A stretch of DNA of 48,772 nucleotides from assembly GCA_026391435.1 (NCBI GenBank), contig JAPLEJ010000053.1, positions 1 to 48,772 of the forward strand. The letters run 5' to 3'. The notes beneath the pieces are model-generated. The model was given only the letters and a program-made list of their open reading frames with translations. It made no database searches and had not been told where the DNA came from. A program made the position numbers and the translations under genes. The DNA comes from Bacteroidota bacterium. Its GTDB lineage: Bacteria; Bacteroidota; Bacteroidia; Chitinophagales; Chitinophagaceae. Shown here one piece after another: positions 28,490-36,796 of the stretch; position 1 is the first letter of the stretch; the number at the start of each line of letters is the position of its first letter.

Positions 28490-30772
28490 ATGATTCAATT
28501 TGACTTGCCTAAACAAAAATCATCTATCATTAAAGTCCTCGGCGTAGGGGGCGGTGGTAGTAATGCTGTAAACTTTATGTTTAAGCAGGATATTGAAGGC
28601 GTTGATTTTATTATTTGCAATACCGATTCTAAGGCCATCGAACAAAGCGAAGTGCCAAACAAAATTCAATTAGGACCCCATTTGACCCAAGGTCTTGGTG
28701 CGGGTGCCGATCCTTCAGTTGGTAAATTAGCAACAGAAGAATCATTGGATGAAATTAGAAAAATTTTAGAAGTCAATACGCGCATGGCCTTCATCACAGT
28801 AGGAATGGGTGGTGGAACAGGAACGGGTGGCGCACCCATTATCGCACAAATTTGTAAAGACTTAGGGATACTAACAGTAGGTATCGTTACCACGCCTTTT
28901 AGTTTTGAAGGGCCTCGTCGTCAAAAACAAGCAGAAGAAGGAATCAATGCTTTGAAACCATTGGTCGATACACTTTTGGTGATTTCAAATGATAAATTAC
29001 GCGTTCAGTACGGCAATTTAAAAATGAAAGAAGCTTTCACCAAAGCAGATAATGTTTTGGCGACTGCAGCTAAATGTATCACTGATGTTATTAATAGCCG
29101 TGGGCATATCATTGTTGATTTTGCTGATGTATGTACTGTTATGAAAAATGGTGGTGTTGCGATATTGGGTAAAGCAGAAGTAGAAGGGGAGAACAGAGCA
29201 CAAAGAGCCATTGAAGAAGCATTGAATTCTCCTTTATTAAATGACAATGATATTAAAGGTGCAAAATGGATTTTATTAAATATTAATAGTGCCGAAGGTG
29301 ATTACGAGTGTAGTATGGATGAATTAGAAACCATCAATGAATTTTTACGCGCACGCACTGGTGAACATTCTGATGTCATCATGGGAATGGGATATGATGC
29401 GACCTTAGATAAAAAATTAGGTATTACTCTTATTGCAACTGGATTTGAAGGCAAGGATCCATTTAAAACAGAAGTACCAAAAAAAGCGGAGGCTCCTATT
29501 GAGGAAAAAATTGTGATGACATTGGTCACAGATGCAGCAGCATCTGAGCAAATCAAAGAGGAGCCATTAAGCAATGAATCAACTGACCAAAATCAAGATC
29601 ATTTTATTTTAGACCAAACTGAACAAACACCTATTCATTTTTCTTTTGATCAAGACCCTATCCTTGAAGCTCCAATGGTAGCTGAGGAAGAGGAAGTATT
29701 GGAAGAGGAAACAATAGAAGAGGAAGTGATTGCAGAAGTGGAATTAGAAAAATATGATGCAATATGGGATTTGAATGCAGTGGTTTCGATTGAAGCTGCA
29801 GATAGAATCGAAGAAGAATTAGAAGCAGAGTTGGAAGAAGAAGTTGCTGAAGAAGTGGAGGAAGAAGCACCAGTAGTAATGGCATTTGAGCAAATTGAAT
29901 ATATGCCAAGCTTAGTGATTGAGGATGAAATGGAGGAACTGGTTGCCGACGAAATAGAAGAAGATGAAATGGAGGAAGTTGAAATGGAGGAACTAGTTGA
30001 AGAAGAGGAGGAAGAAGAAGTTTTTGCATTAAATATGACTCCTGAAACTGTATTAGCGCAAGATTTTATATTGAATAAGCCCACTAATATTTATGCCGAG
30101 GAGGAAGAAGAAACCATCGAAGCGGAAATAGCATTGGAGCCAGTAATGGAGTTGATGGAAGAAGAGGAAGTAGAAGAAGAAATGGAAATGGAAGAAGTGA
30201 TGGAAGAAGAAATAGAAGAGGAGGCAATGATAGAAGCTACGTATGAGGAAGTATATATGGAGGATCCATCAATAACGGAAGAAGAGATCATGGAAGAAGA
30301 AATGATGGAAGAAGAAGTGATGGCTGAACTAGTAGCGCCTGTTGAAATGTATACTGCACCAATAGAGGAACCAGCTGCGCCAGCCGAAGTAGCATTTGAA
30401 ACTTCTTTCCGATATGAAGAGGAGCCTGCTATGCAACTAGTGATGAGAGAGGAATCCAATACACCTGTTGCGCAAGTATCTCAACATGCTACTTACGATA
30501 TGCCTTTGGATAATGCTGAAGAACAAAGAAAAAAAGTAGCAGAGCGTATTCAAAAATTAAGGAATTTATCATTCAATATTAACAATGGTAATGATCCTAA
30601 TAATGATTTTGAATCGGTACCTGCCTATGTAAGGCGCAATATGGATATGTTTGGTAATACGATGGCTTCTGTTGAAAACTATTATAGTAAGTACACAGTG
30701 GATAAGGATGAAAATAACCAAACACAAATTTCAACCATCAATACTTTTATGGATGGTAAAAAACCAGATTGA
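28490..30772 (+). CDS. ftsZ: FtsZ with a very long acidic linker
   Basis: The tubulin-like GTPase that forms the Z ring. The N-terminal core (1 to about 325) is canonical: KVLGVGGGGSNAVN, tubulin signature GMGGGTGTGGAPIIA, TPFSFEGPRRQ, and NDNDIKGAKWILLNI. After the core comes a linker of about 380 residues (326-707), made largely of Glu with Met, Val, Ala and Ile between about 397 and 613. Then comes the conserved C-terminal peptide SVPAYVRRNMDMF (709-721) that binds FtsA, and a 39-residue tail ending TFMDGKKPD. Total 760 residues versus 383 in E. coli. The frame is intact, so the length is real. It is followed by a strong terminator, closing the dcw operon. Confidence 0.97.
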   Translation: MIQFDLPKQKSSIIKVLGVGGGGSNAVNFMFKQDIEGVDFIICNTDSKAIEQSEVPNKIQLGPHLTQGLGAGADPSVGKLATEESLDEIRKILEVNTRMAFITVGMGGGTGTGGAPIIAQICKDLGILTVGIVTTPFSFEGPRRQKQAEEGINALKPLVDTLLVISNDKLRVQYGNLKMKEAFTKADNVLATAAKCITDVINSRGHIIVDFADVCTVMKNGGVAILGKAEVEGENRAQRAIEEALNSPLLNDNDIKGAKWILLNINSAEGDYECSMDELETINEFLRARTGEHSDVIMGMGYDATLDKKLGITLIATGFEGKDPFKTEVPKKAEAPIEEKIVMTLVTDAAASEQIKEEPLSNESTDQNQDHFILDQTEQTPIHFSFDQDPILEAPMVAEEEEVLEEETIEEEVIAEVELEKYDAIWDLNAVVSIEAADRIEEELEAELEEEVAEEVEEEAPVVMAFEQIEYMPSLVIEDEMEELVADEIEEDEMEEVEMEELVEEEEEEEVFALNMTPETVLAQDFILNKPTNIYAEEEEETIEAEIALEPVMELMEEEEVEEEMEMEEVMEEEIEEEAMIEATYEEVYMEDPSITEEEIMEEEMMEEEVMAELVAPVEMYTAPIEEPAAPAEVAFETSFRYEEEPAMQLVMREESNTPVAQVSQHATYDMPLDNAEEQRKKVAERIQKLRNLSFNINNGNDPNNDFESVPAYVRRNMDMFGNTMASVENYYSKYTVDKDENNQTQISTINTFMDGKKPD

Positions 30773-30803
30773 TCTTGTTTTATGTATAGTTGATTTTAGT
30801 TGT

Positions 30804-30835
30804 AACCCGTCTCGATTTATCGAGGCGGGTTTTTT
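30804..30835 (+). terminator. strong terminator after ftsZ
   Basis: A 12-bp stem with one G-T pair (AACCCGTCTCGA / TCGAGGCGGGTT), a 4-base loop TTTA, and a T-run at 30830-30835. It ends the division cluster. Confidence 0.95.
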
Positions 30836-30844
30836 GTTTTTATG

Positions 30845-30852
30845 TACCTTTA
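30845..30852 (+). promoter_or_regulatory. possible -7 box for the epimerase gene (TACCTTTA)
   Basis: 7 of 8 matches to TAnnTTTG, ending 4 bases before the ATG at 30857. It supports that start over the ATG at 30842 and suggests a leaderless transcript. No -33 element is clear. Confidence 0.45.
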
Positions 30853-30856
30853 TCCA

Positions 30857-31777
30857 ATGCACACAGTATTAATAACAGGGGGAACTGGAATGGTAGGTAG
30901 TTCACTTACCCATTTTTTATTAAGTAAGGGCTATCGCGTCATCATCTTGACTAGGCGATTAAAGCAATCGACACACCCCAATTTAACCTATGCCATTTGG
31001 GATATTGCAAAAGGGTACATTGATCCATTGGCCATTCAACAAGCCGATACCATTGTGCATTTAGCGGGCGAAGGGGTAGCAGATAAAAGATGGTCGGCCA
31101 AACGAAAAAAAGAAATTTTAGAAAGTAGGGTATTGTCAGGGAAATTATTAGCAAAGACTTTAACTGAAACTTCGCATCATGTAAAAACCGTGATTGCCGC
31201 ATCGGCGATAGGTTGGTATGGTCCAGATACAAAGCAAAGTTTAATGAATGGTTTCAATGAACAAGATGGTATTGACCATTCTTTTTTAGGAGATACCTGT
31301 CAACAGTGGGAGCAAAGTTTACACAGCTTACAAAATACGGACATTAGATATGTGACATTGAGATTGGGCATTATTTTAAATATAAAGGGGGGCGCTTTTC
31401 TTGAATTTGTAAAGCCAGCTCGTTTTGGAATGGCAACTATTTTAGGAGATGGGAAGCAAATGGTAAGTTGGATTCATGAAGCAGATGTAAGTAAGATGAT
31501 TCATTTTTGTATTGAGCAACCCTTCGTAAAAGGGGTTTACAATGCAGTGGCTCCTAGTCCCATCAGTAATAAAGATTTAATCATTGCCATTACAAAAAAA
31601 ACGAGAGGATTTTATATTCCTATTCCAGTGCCTGCTTTTATATTAAAGATCATGCTTGGCGAAATGAGCATTGAAGTATTAAAAAGCGCTAATGTATCCA
31701 GTGCTAAAATCCAAGCAGCTGGATTTGAATTTGATTTCCCAAAAATTGATGATGCCTTAAATCAGTTGCTCAAATAA
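30857..31777 (+). CDS. TIGR01777 family (SulA/YfcH-type) NAD-dependent epimerase-like protein
   Basis: A 306-residue extended-SDR protein: TVLITGGTGMVGSSLTHFLLSKG (nucleotide-binding GxxGxxG), VHLAGEGVADKRW, SRVLSGKLLAKTL, ASAIGWYG, LRLGIILNIKGGAF, WIHEADVSKMIHF and NAVAPSPISNKDL are hallmarks of the TIGR01777/YfcH group. A C-terminal DUF1731-like segment (GEMSIEVLKSANVSSAKIQAAGFEFDFP) completes it. The substrate is unknown; cyanobacterial and plant relatives affect division and plastid function, but no such role is shown here, despite its place after ftsZ. It converges on the next gene with a 4-base gap. Confidence 0.9.
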   Translation: MHTVLITGGTGMVGSSLTHFLLSKGYRVIILTRRLKQSTHPNLTYAIWDIAKGYIDPLAIQQADTIVHLAGEGVADKRWSAKRKKEILESRVLSGKLLAKTLTETSHHVKTVIAASAIGWYGPDTKQSLMNGFNEQDGIDHSFLGDTCQQWEQSLHSLQNTDIRYVTLRLGIILNIKGGAFLEFVKPARFGMATILGDGKQMVSWIHEADVSKMIHFCIEQPFVKGVYNAVAPSPISNKDLIIAITKKTRGFYIPIPVPAFILKIMLGEMSIEVLKSANVSSAKIQAAGFEFDFPKIDDALNQLLK

Positions 31778-31781
31778 AACT

Positions 31782-34154
31782 TTAATTTCTGATGGGGCGA
31801 CCCACTGTGATAACAGATTGGATGCGTTCTAAAGTTTTTTTCTCGCCACATAAACTTAAAAAGGCTTCGCGTTCTAAGTCCAATAAATATTGTTCATTCA
31901 CAACAGTAGGTTCGCTTAAATCGCCACCACACATAACAAAGGCTAATTTTTTTGCAACTTTAACATCATGATCTGTGGCATAACCGCCCTTGTGCATTCC
32001 ATTGATGCCTGCGTATAATGCACCTAGTCCTGATTTTCCGAGTACTTTAATATCTTTTCGTTGTTGTGGTTGTGTATAGCCAGCATTAAATAATTGCAGT
32101 GCTTGGTCTTTGGCTTTTGTAATACGTCTAGACTGATTTAAGATAATAAAATCCTGTGCTTTTCTTAAAATACCCATATCCATCGCTTCATGTGCACTGG
32201 TTGCTACTTTTGCTGTTGCAATTTGCATGAATCTTCTATTCAGTGTAATGGTTTCTGGTTCATCGGCATGCATTTCATCGGAAGCGCGCAATACCAATTC
32301 TTTAGTACCACCACCGCCAGGAATAACGCCAATACCTAATTCGACTAATCCGATATATGTTTCTGCAGCTGCACATATACTATCTGCATGTAAGTTCATT
32401 TCGCAACCACCCCCTAGACAAAGACCATGGGGTGTTACTACAACAGGAATGGAAGAGTAGCGTACGCGCATCATACTATTTTGAAAAGTACGAATTGCCA
32501 TATCTAGTTCTTCATAATCTTGTTCAATAGCCAACATAAATATCATACCCACATTGGCGCCAGCACTAAATAAATTACTTTCATTAGCAATCACCAATCC
32601 GTTGAATTTTTCTTCGGCTAGATGAATGGATTTATTGATTCCTTCTAACACTTCTCCGCCGATACTATTCATTTTGGTATTCCAACTAAATCCCGCAATG
32701 CCGTCATTCATGTCTACTAAAGTGCAAGCGCTGTTTTTCCAAATGGTTTTTTCTTTTAAATCAGATAAAATTAAAAAGGATTCACTACCTGGCATTAATT
32801 TATAAGCTTCAGTAGCCACATCGTAATAATATCTTTTTCCTTCTTGTATTTTATAAAATGATAAGCCCTTACTTAACATCGTTTCCACCCATGGGGCCAA
32901 AGTATAACCGGCCGTTTTCATATCCTTGATCACTTGTTCGGCGCCTAGTTCATTCCAAGTTTCAAAAGCGCCAATCTCCCAACCAAAACCTGCTTTTAAA
33001 GCGTCATCTAATCTATATAATTCATCACTTATTTCAGGAATACGGTGACTGATATAAGCAAACAATGCAAAATGAAATTGACGTACAAACTCACCTGCTT
33101 TATCGGAAGCGGTGTATAAACTTTTTAATCTGTCGGGTAAGTTTTCCATTGCTTTGGCAACGCCGATGGATGCAAATTTTACTTTTACTCGAGGTTCGTA
33201 TTCGAAAGTTTTTAAATTCAAGGTTAAAATTTCCTTGGAGTTGGCTGTCTTTATTTTCTTAAAAAATCCTTGACCTGTTTTATCGCCTAGCCAATTTTGA
33301 GCCACCATTTTTTCAAGCCATGTAGGCAATGTAAAAATATTTTTTGCTTCATCATTGGGGCAACTTGCCGCTACGCCATTGGCTACTTTAACTAAGGTAT
33401 CAATTCCCACTACATCGGCAGTGCGAAAAGTAGCCGATTTGGGACGACCCATAATAGGTCCCGTGATAGATTCAATTTCGTCAATACTGAGTTCTAATTT
33501 TTCCATGATGTGTAAAACACTCATCATGCTGAAAACGCCTACTCTATTAGCGATAAAGGCAGGAGTATCTTTACAAAGTACTGTTGTTTTTCCTAAAAAT
33601 ACATCTCCATAATGCATGTGAAAATCCACGACAGCAGGATCTGTTTTTGGGGTAGGAATCACTTCCAATAATCTCAAATATCTTGGAGGATTAAAAAAGT
33701 GGGTGCCACAAAAATGTTTTTGAAAATCATCCGACCTACCTTCAGCCATCAAATGAATAGGAATACCCGAAGTGTTTGAGCTAATTAATGTCCCAGGCTT
33801 TCTATATTTTTCAACTTCGTCGTAAATTAATTTTTTTATATCTAGTCTTTCTACCACTACTTCAATGATCCAATCCACAGCACTAATTTTTTGGATATCA
33901 TCTGTAAAATTTCCTGTACTTATATTTTGTGCAAATTTGGTTAAGTATAAAGGAGATGGGTTTGATTTGATGGCTGCTTGTAATGAACTATCCACTAATT
34001 GGTTCCTTTCTTTTTTTAAGGTGCTTTCATTGGAGCCAGGTTGTAGCATATCTAATAATAAAACTTCCACTCCAATACCTGCAAAGTGACAAGCAATTCG
34101 AGAGCCCATGACACCACTTCCTAATACCGCTACTTTTTTGATTGATCTTTGCAT
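31782..34154 (-). CDS. fadN: 3-hydroxyacyl-CoA dehydrogenase / enoyl-CoA hydratase fusion (FadN-like)
   Basis: A 790-residue bifunctional beta-oxidation enzyme. The N-terminus is the NAD-binding 3HCDH domain (VLGSGVMGSRIACHFAGIGVEVLLLD, 10-35), with SNTSGIPI, FNPPRYLRLLEVIP and IANRVG. The 3HCDH C-terminal domains follow (to about 430), then an enoyl-CoA hydratase (crotonase) domain (about 480-690) with oxyanion-hole motif FSAGANVGM and both catalytic Glu positions in GGGCEMNLHAD and GLVELGIGVIPGGGGT. The order dehydrogenase first, hydratase second is that of Bacillus FadN, the reverse of E. coli FadB/FadJ. No thiolase or acyl-CoA dehydrogenase gene is adjacent. Confidence 0.93.
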   Translation of the reverse strand: MQRSIKKVAVLGSGVMGSRIACHFAGIGVEVLLLDMLQPGSNESTLKKERNQLVDSSLQAAIKSNPSPLYLTKFAQNISTGNFTDDIQKISAVDWIIEVVVERLDIKKLIYDEVEKYRKPGTLISSNTSGIPIHLMAEGRSDDFQKHFCGTHFFNPPRYLRLLEVIPTPKTDPAVVDFHMHYGDVFLGKTTVLCKDTPAFIANRVGVFSMMSVLHIMEKLELSIDEIESITGPIMGRPKSATFRTADVVGIDTLVKVANGVAASCPNDEAKNIFTLPTWLEKMVAQNWLGDKTGQGFFKKIKTANSKEILTLNLKTFEYEPRVKVKFASIGVAKAMENLPDRLKSLYTASDKAGEFVRQFHFALFAYISHRIPEISDELYRLDDALKAGFGWEIGAFETWNELGAEQVIKDMKTAGYTLAPWVETMLSKGLSFYKIQEGKRYYYDVATEAYKLMPGSESFLILSDLKEKTIWKNSACTLVDMNDGIAGFSWNTKMNSIGGEVLEGINKSIHLAEEKFNGLVIANESNLFSAGANVGMIFMLAIEQDYEELDMAIRTFQNSMMRVRYSSIPVVVTPHGLCLGGGCEMNLHADSICAAAETYIGLVELGIGVIPGGGGTKELVLRASDEMHADEPETITLNRRFMQIATAKVATSAHEAMDMGILRKAQDFIILNQSRRITKAKDQALQLFNAGYTQPQQRKDIKVLGKSGLGALYAGINGMHKGGYATDHDVKVAKKLAFVMCGGDLSEPTVVNEQYLLDLEREAFLSLCGEKKTLERIQSVITVGRPIRN

Positions 34155-34169
34155 AATATCCCATTTTTG

Positions 34170-34201
34170 TAAAATTAGTTAGTTATGCAACTATTTTCAA
34201 A
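34170..34201 (-). promoter_or_regulatory. candidate fadN promoter (TTTG-N20-TAATTTTA)
   Basis: On the minus strand TTTG (34201-34198), 20 bases, then TAATTTTA (34177-34170), one mismatch from TAnnTTTG, 15 bases before the ATG. Confidence 0.5.
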
Positions 34202-34269
34202 AAAAACTTTCATTTTCCACTCTTTTTTTTGCCACTGGTTGTTTCATTTGACCTTTTAACCATTGCGCC

Positions 34270-34299
34270 TTGGAGGATGAATCCTTTGGTTTATATTTG
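34270..34299 (+). promoter_or_regulatory. gatC promoter (TTG-N19-TATATTTG)
   Basis: TTG at 34270-34272, exactly 19 bases, then TATATTTG at 34292-34299: a full consensus. The box ends 4 bases before the gatC ATG at 34304, so transcription should begin at or almost at the start codon. Confidence 0.8.
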
Positions 34300-34303
34300 T
34301 ATT

Positions 34304-34594
34304 ATGCAAGTAGACCAAAAATTAGTTAGCCACTTGGCCCATTTATCAAGACTCAATGTAGCCCCTGATAAAATGGACAAATTAGTGGTCGATATGCAGG
34401 ACTTAGTTGGTTTTGTTGAAAAATTAAATGAGTTAGATACAACTGGAACCCCTCCCTTAATGCATATGGGGGATAGTGTGAATGTACTTCGCTCAGATGA
34501 AATCAATGGATCCATGGAACGCGAGGAAGCGTTAAAAAATGCACCTAGTCAAAATGGTGTTTTTATAAAAGTGCCTAAAGTAATCAATAAATAA
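34304..34594 (+). CDS. gatC: GatC, aspartyl/glutamyl-tRNA amidotransferase subunit C
   Basis: A 96-residue small subunit of the GatCAB complex, which converts mischarged Glu-tRNA(Gln) and/or Asp-tRNA(Asn) to the correct amidated forms. The typical start VDQKLVSHLAHLSRLNV and the mid-region FVEKLNELDTTGTPPLMHMGDSVNVLRSDE match the family. The start at 34304 is fixed by the perfect promoter box right before it; an upstream in-frame ATG at 34229 would put the promoter inside the gene. gatA and gatB are not in the window. An ABC ATPase gene follows 6 bases later. Confidence 0.92.
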   Translation: MQVDQKLVSHLAHLSRLNVAPDKMDKLVVDMQDLVGFVEKLNELDTTGTPPLMHMGDSVNVLRSDEINGSMEREEALKNAPSQNGVFIKVPKVINK

Positions 34595-34600
34595 AAAAAG

Positions 34601-35296
34601 ATGTCATCAGTTATACAGTTAAGGGATTTGCAAAAAAGTTATTTTATGGCGGGTCAAGCGATACCCGTACTAAAAGGAATTAATCTTGATATTGTTTCAA
34701 ATGAATATGTCGCACTAATGGGACCCTCAGGTAGCGGTAAAAGTACATTGATGAATATTTTAGGATGTTTGGATTCACCAACAAAGGGGATGTACAATTT
34801 AAATGGTCATGATGTAAGTAAAATGACCGATGACGAATTAGCGGGTATTCGTAATGTAGAAATTGGATTTGTATTTCAACAATTTAATTTATTACCAAGA
34901 TTATCTGCTGCTGAAAATGTGGCCTTACCCTTGGTGTATGCAGGCATTCCAAAAAAAGACAGAATAGAACGCGCCATGGTCGCACTTGAAAAAGTAGGCT
35001 TAGCCGATAGAAGCCATCATAAGTCCAATGAATTAAGTGGAGGTCAAATTCAAAGAGTTGCCATTGCCCGTGCCTTGGTTAATAATCCTTCTATTTTATT
35101 AGCGGATGAGCCCACTGGTAATTTGGATTCTAAAACATCGGTGGAAGTCATGGAATTATTTGGTAAAATTCATTCCTCTGGGAATACCGTGATTTTAGTG
35201 ACGCATGAAGAGGATATTGCAAAATATGCACATAGGGTAGTTCGATTAAGAGATGGAAATATTGAAACCGACACTTTGAACACAGGTCATAAATAA
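34601..35296 (+). CDS. ABC transporter ATP-binding protein (MacB/LolD type)
   Basis: A 231-residue ATPase subunit: Walker [20 protein letters not shown] (about 41-59), Q-loop [26 protein letters not shown], signature [15 protein letters not shown], Walker [16 protein letters not shown], and switch His in [14 protein letters not shown]. The sequence style (LxGLD-type insert, [14 protein letters not shown]) is that of the MacB/LolD/FtsE group, which drives mechanotransmission-type exporters or lipoprotein release. No permease gene is next to it, so the partner is encoded elsewhere. Probably co-transcribed with gatC, and closed by a terminator. Confidence 0.92.
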   Translation: MSSVIQLRDLQKSYFMAGQAIPVLKGINLDIVSNEYVALMGPSGSGKSTLMNILGCLDSPTKGMYNLNGHDVSKMTDDELAGIRNVEIGFVFQQFNLLPRLSAAENVALPLVYAGIPKKDRIERAMVALEKVGLADRSHHKSNELSGGQIQRVAIARALVNNPSILLADEPTGNLDSKTSVEVMELFGKIHSSGNTVILVTHEEDIAKYAHRVVRLRDGNIETDTLNTGHK

Positions 35297-35340
35297 GCCG
35301 CATATTCTTATGAAGTGGCAGGGTCTAAAAAAGTAATTAC

Positions 35341-35369
35341 AAAGCTTCTCTTAATGGGAGGCTTTTTTT
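35341..35369 (+). terminator. terminator of the gatC-ABC operon
   Basis: A 10-bp stem with two G-T pairs (AAAGCTTCTC / GGGAGGCTTT), 5-base loop TTAAT, T-run to 35369. Confidence 0.85.
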
Positions 35370-35393
35370 ATACGGTAGTGAACTTTATTTTAT

Positions 35394-35401
35394 TAGATTT
35401 G
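35394..35401 (+). promoter_or_regulatory. candidate promoter -7 box (TAGATTTG) for the cobalamin adenosyltransferase gene
   Basis: A perfect TAnnTTTG box 50 bases before the ATG at 35452 and just after the preceding terminator. No clear TTG at the -33 position. The leader of about 45 bases is too short for a cobalamin riboswitch, and I see none. Confidence 0.5.
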
Positions 35402-35451
35402 TTACATCAATGAAAGCATAAAATTGAAAGCTTCAGCACAATAATAATAGT

Positions 35452-36006
35452 ATGAAAATTTATACAAAAGCAGGGGATGAAGGAAAAACATCATTAATAG
35501 GTGGAACAAGGGTTCCTAAAAGTCATATTCGTATAGAATCCTATGGTACAGTAGATGAATTGAATTCATTTATTGGATTAGTGAGTGACATGTGCCAAAA
35601 TGTGGAAATTCAAAAAGTATTAAATGAAGTTCAAGATCGATTATTTACAGTGGGCTCTCACTTGGCTTGCGACCCAGAAAAAGAATCTGCCATACAGATT
35701 CCTAATTTAACCGAAGTAGATATTACTAATTTAGAAAAGGAGATCGACAAAATGAATGAAGTTTTATCGCCCATGAAATCATTTATTTTGCCAGTAGGGC
35801 ATAGTGCTATTTCAATGACACATGTCGCAAGATGTGTTTGTCGCCGTGCCGAAAGATGGTGTGTGAACTTGCAAGAAGAAAATTTATTTGTAGAACCTAT
35901 CGTGATAAAATACCTAAACCGACTAAGCGATTATTTATTTGTTTTAGCGAGGTATATTGGGCATTTAAACGGCGTCGTTGATATGCCTTGGAAAGCTAGG
36001 GTATAG
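35452..36006 (+). CDS. PduO-type ATP:cob(I)alamin adenosyltransferase
   Basis: A 184-residue trimeric enzyme attaching adenosyl to cob(I)alamin to make coenzyme B12. Signatures: MKIYTKAGDEGKTSLIGGTRVPKSH at the N-terminus (ATP-binding loop), YGTVDELNSFIGL, and the helix HVARCVCRRAERW with the conserved Arg/Glu cluster. C-terminal YLNRLSDYLFVLARY is also typical. It suggests the organism uses adenosylcobalamin, made or salvaged; no B12-dependent enzyme is in the window. Converges on the next gene with a 2-base gap. Confidence 0.94.
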   Translation: MKIYTKAGDEGKTSLIGGTRVPKSHIRIESYGTVDELNSFIGLVSDMCQNVEIQKVLNEVQDRLFTVGSHLACDPEKESAIQIPNLTEVDITNLEKEIDKMNEVLSPMKSFILPVGHSAISMTHVARCVCRRAERWCVNLQEENLFVEPIVIKYLNRLSDYLFVLARYIGHLNGVVDMPWKARV

Positions 36007-36008
36007 TA

Positions 36009-36677
36009 CTATATTATTTTACCATCTTTCATATGTAAAGTTCGGTTGCTCATTTGCGCCAATGATTCATTGTGCGTGACAATTAAAAAACTTTGGTTAA
36101 AAGTATCTCGACATTGAATAAATAATTCGTGAAGTGCAGTCGCGTTGGCACTGTCTAAATTTCCAGTGGGTTCGTCAGCGAAAATTAGGGAAGGGCTATT
36201 AATTAAAGCGCGTGCTACAGCGATGCGTTGTTGTTCGCCACCCGATAAACTATTTGGTTTTTTATCTTTTTTATCAGCCAAGCCCATAAAGTCTAGGAGT
36301 TCCATAGCCTTGGTATCAATTTGTTTTTTGGGTTTATGTCCAATCCAGCCTGGGATACAAATATTTTCTAAAGCGGTGAATTCGGGTAATAAATGATGGA
36401 ACTGAAAAACAAATCCAATTTGGTTATTCCGATAGGTGGAAAGCTGCTTATTGGACAACAAACTAATGTCTTGATTTTCAAATAATATTTGCCCGCTATC
36501 GGCCTTTTCAAGACTGCTTACAATGTATAAAAGAGTCGATTTGCCGGCCCCTGAGGCGCCAACAATACAAACCATCTCGGCCCTATTTACCTCAAGGGAA
36601 ACCCCTTTTAGGACCGAAATATTGCCATAATTTTTATATATATCCTGTGCAACTAATAGTTTTGGCTGCTTTTCCAT
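36009..36677 (-). CDS. ABC transporter ATP-binding protein, LolD-like
   Basis: A 222-residue ATPase: Walker [24 protein letters not shown] (about 36-58), Q-loop [23 protein letters not shown], signature [19 protein letters not shown], Walker [17 protein letters not shown], switch [12 protein letters not shown]. The motif [15 protein letters not shown] is closest to LolD, the ATPase of the LolCDE lipoprotein-release complex in the inner membrane. It lacks an adjacent lolC/E gene, as often in Bacteroidota. It is distinct from the ATPase at 34601, and I cannot be sure which of the two serves Lol. Confidence 0.9.
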   Translation of the reverse strand: MEKQPKLLVAQDIYKNYGNISVLKGVSLEVNRAEMVCIVGASGAGKSTLLYIVSSLEKADSGQILFENQDISLLSNKQLSTYRNNQIGFVFQFHHLLPEFTALENICIPGWIGHKPKKQIDTKAMELLDFMGLADKKDKKPNSLSGGEQQRIAVARALINSPSLIFADEPTGNLDSANATALHELFIQCRDTFNQSFLIVTHNESLAQMSNRTLHMKDGKII

Positions 36678-36681
36678 GCTA

Positions 36682-36714
36682 CAAACCTACGATTACGGAC
36701 CCAATTTTGGCAAA
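36682..36714 (-). promoter_or_regulatory. lolD-like gene promoter (TTTG-N21-TAGGTTTG)
   Basis: Minus strand: TTTG (36714-36711), 21 bases, TAGGTTTG (36689-36682), then 4 bases to the ATG at 36677. Full -7 match; the transcript should be leaderless or nearly so. Confidence 0.75.
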
Positions 36715-36751
36715 ATTTCACGATTTGTTTACATCCTGTAGAAAAAACACA

Positions 36752-36782
36752 TTTGGTAGTATCATTTATACGGCTACTTTTG
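36752..36782 (+). promoter_or_regulatory. promoter of the DUF2795-like gene (TTTG-N19-TACTTTTG)
   Basis: TTTG at 36752-36755, exactly 19 bases, TACTTTTG at 36775-36782: full consensus. The ATG follows 14 bases later at 36797. It is divergent from the lolD-like promoter. Confidence 0.82.
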
Positions 36783-36796
36783 CAAAAAAGAAACCT

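Noticed and set aside
29650..30459. Long Ser-rich and Leu/Pro-rich reading frames on the minus strand
   Set aside because: They are the complement of the Glu-rich FtsZ linker (GAA/GAG read backwards gives TTC/CTC/TCT). No start context, no domain, and the + strand frame is certain.
34229..34303. N-terminal extension of gatC
   Set aside because: The TTG-N19-TATATTTG promoter lies inside it, and GatC homology begins at 34304.
35297..35451. Possible cobalamin riboswitch before the adenosyltransferase gene
   Set aside because: The stretch holds a terminator and a promoter; the leader after the promoter is only about 45 bases and shows no B12-box-like sequence.
36647..36796. N-terminal extension of the DUF2795-like gene
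   Set aside because: It would run through the lolD-like gene start and a full consensus promoter; the conserved protein begins at 36797.
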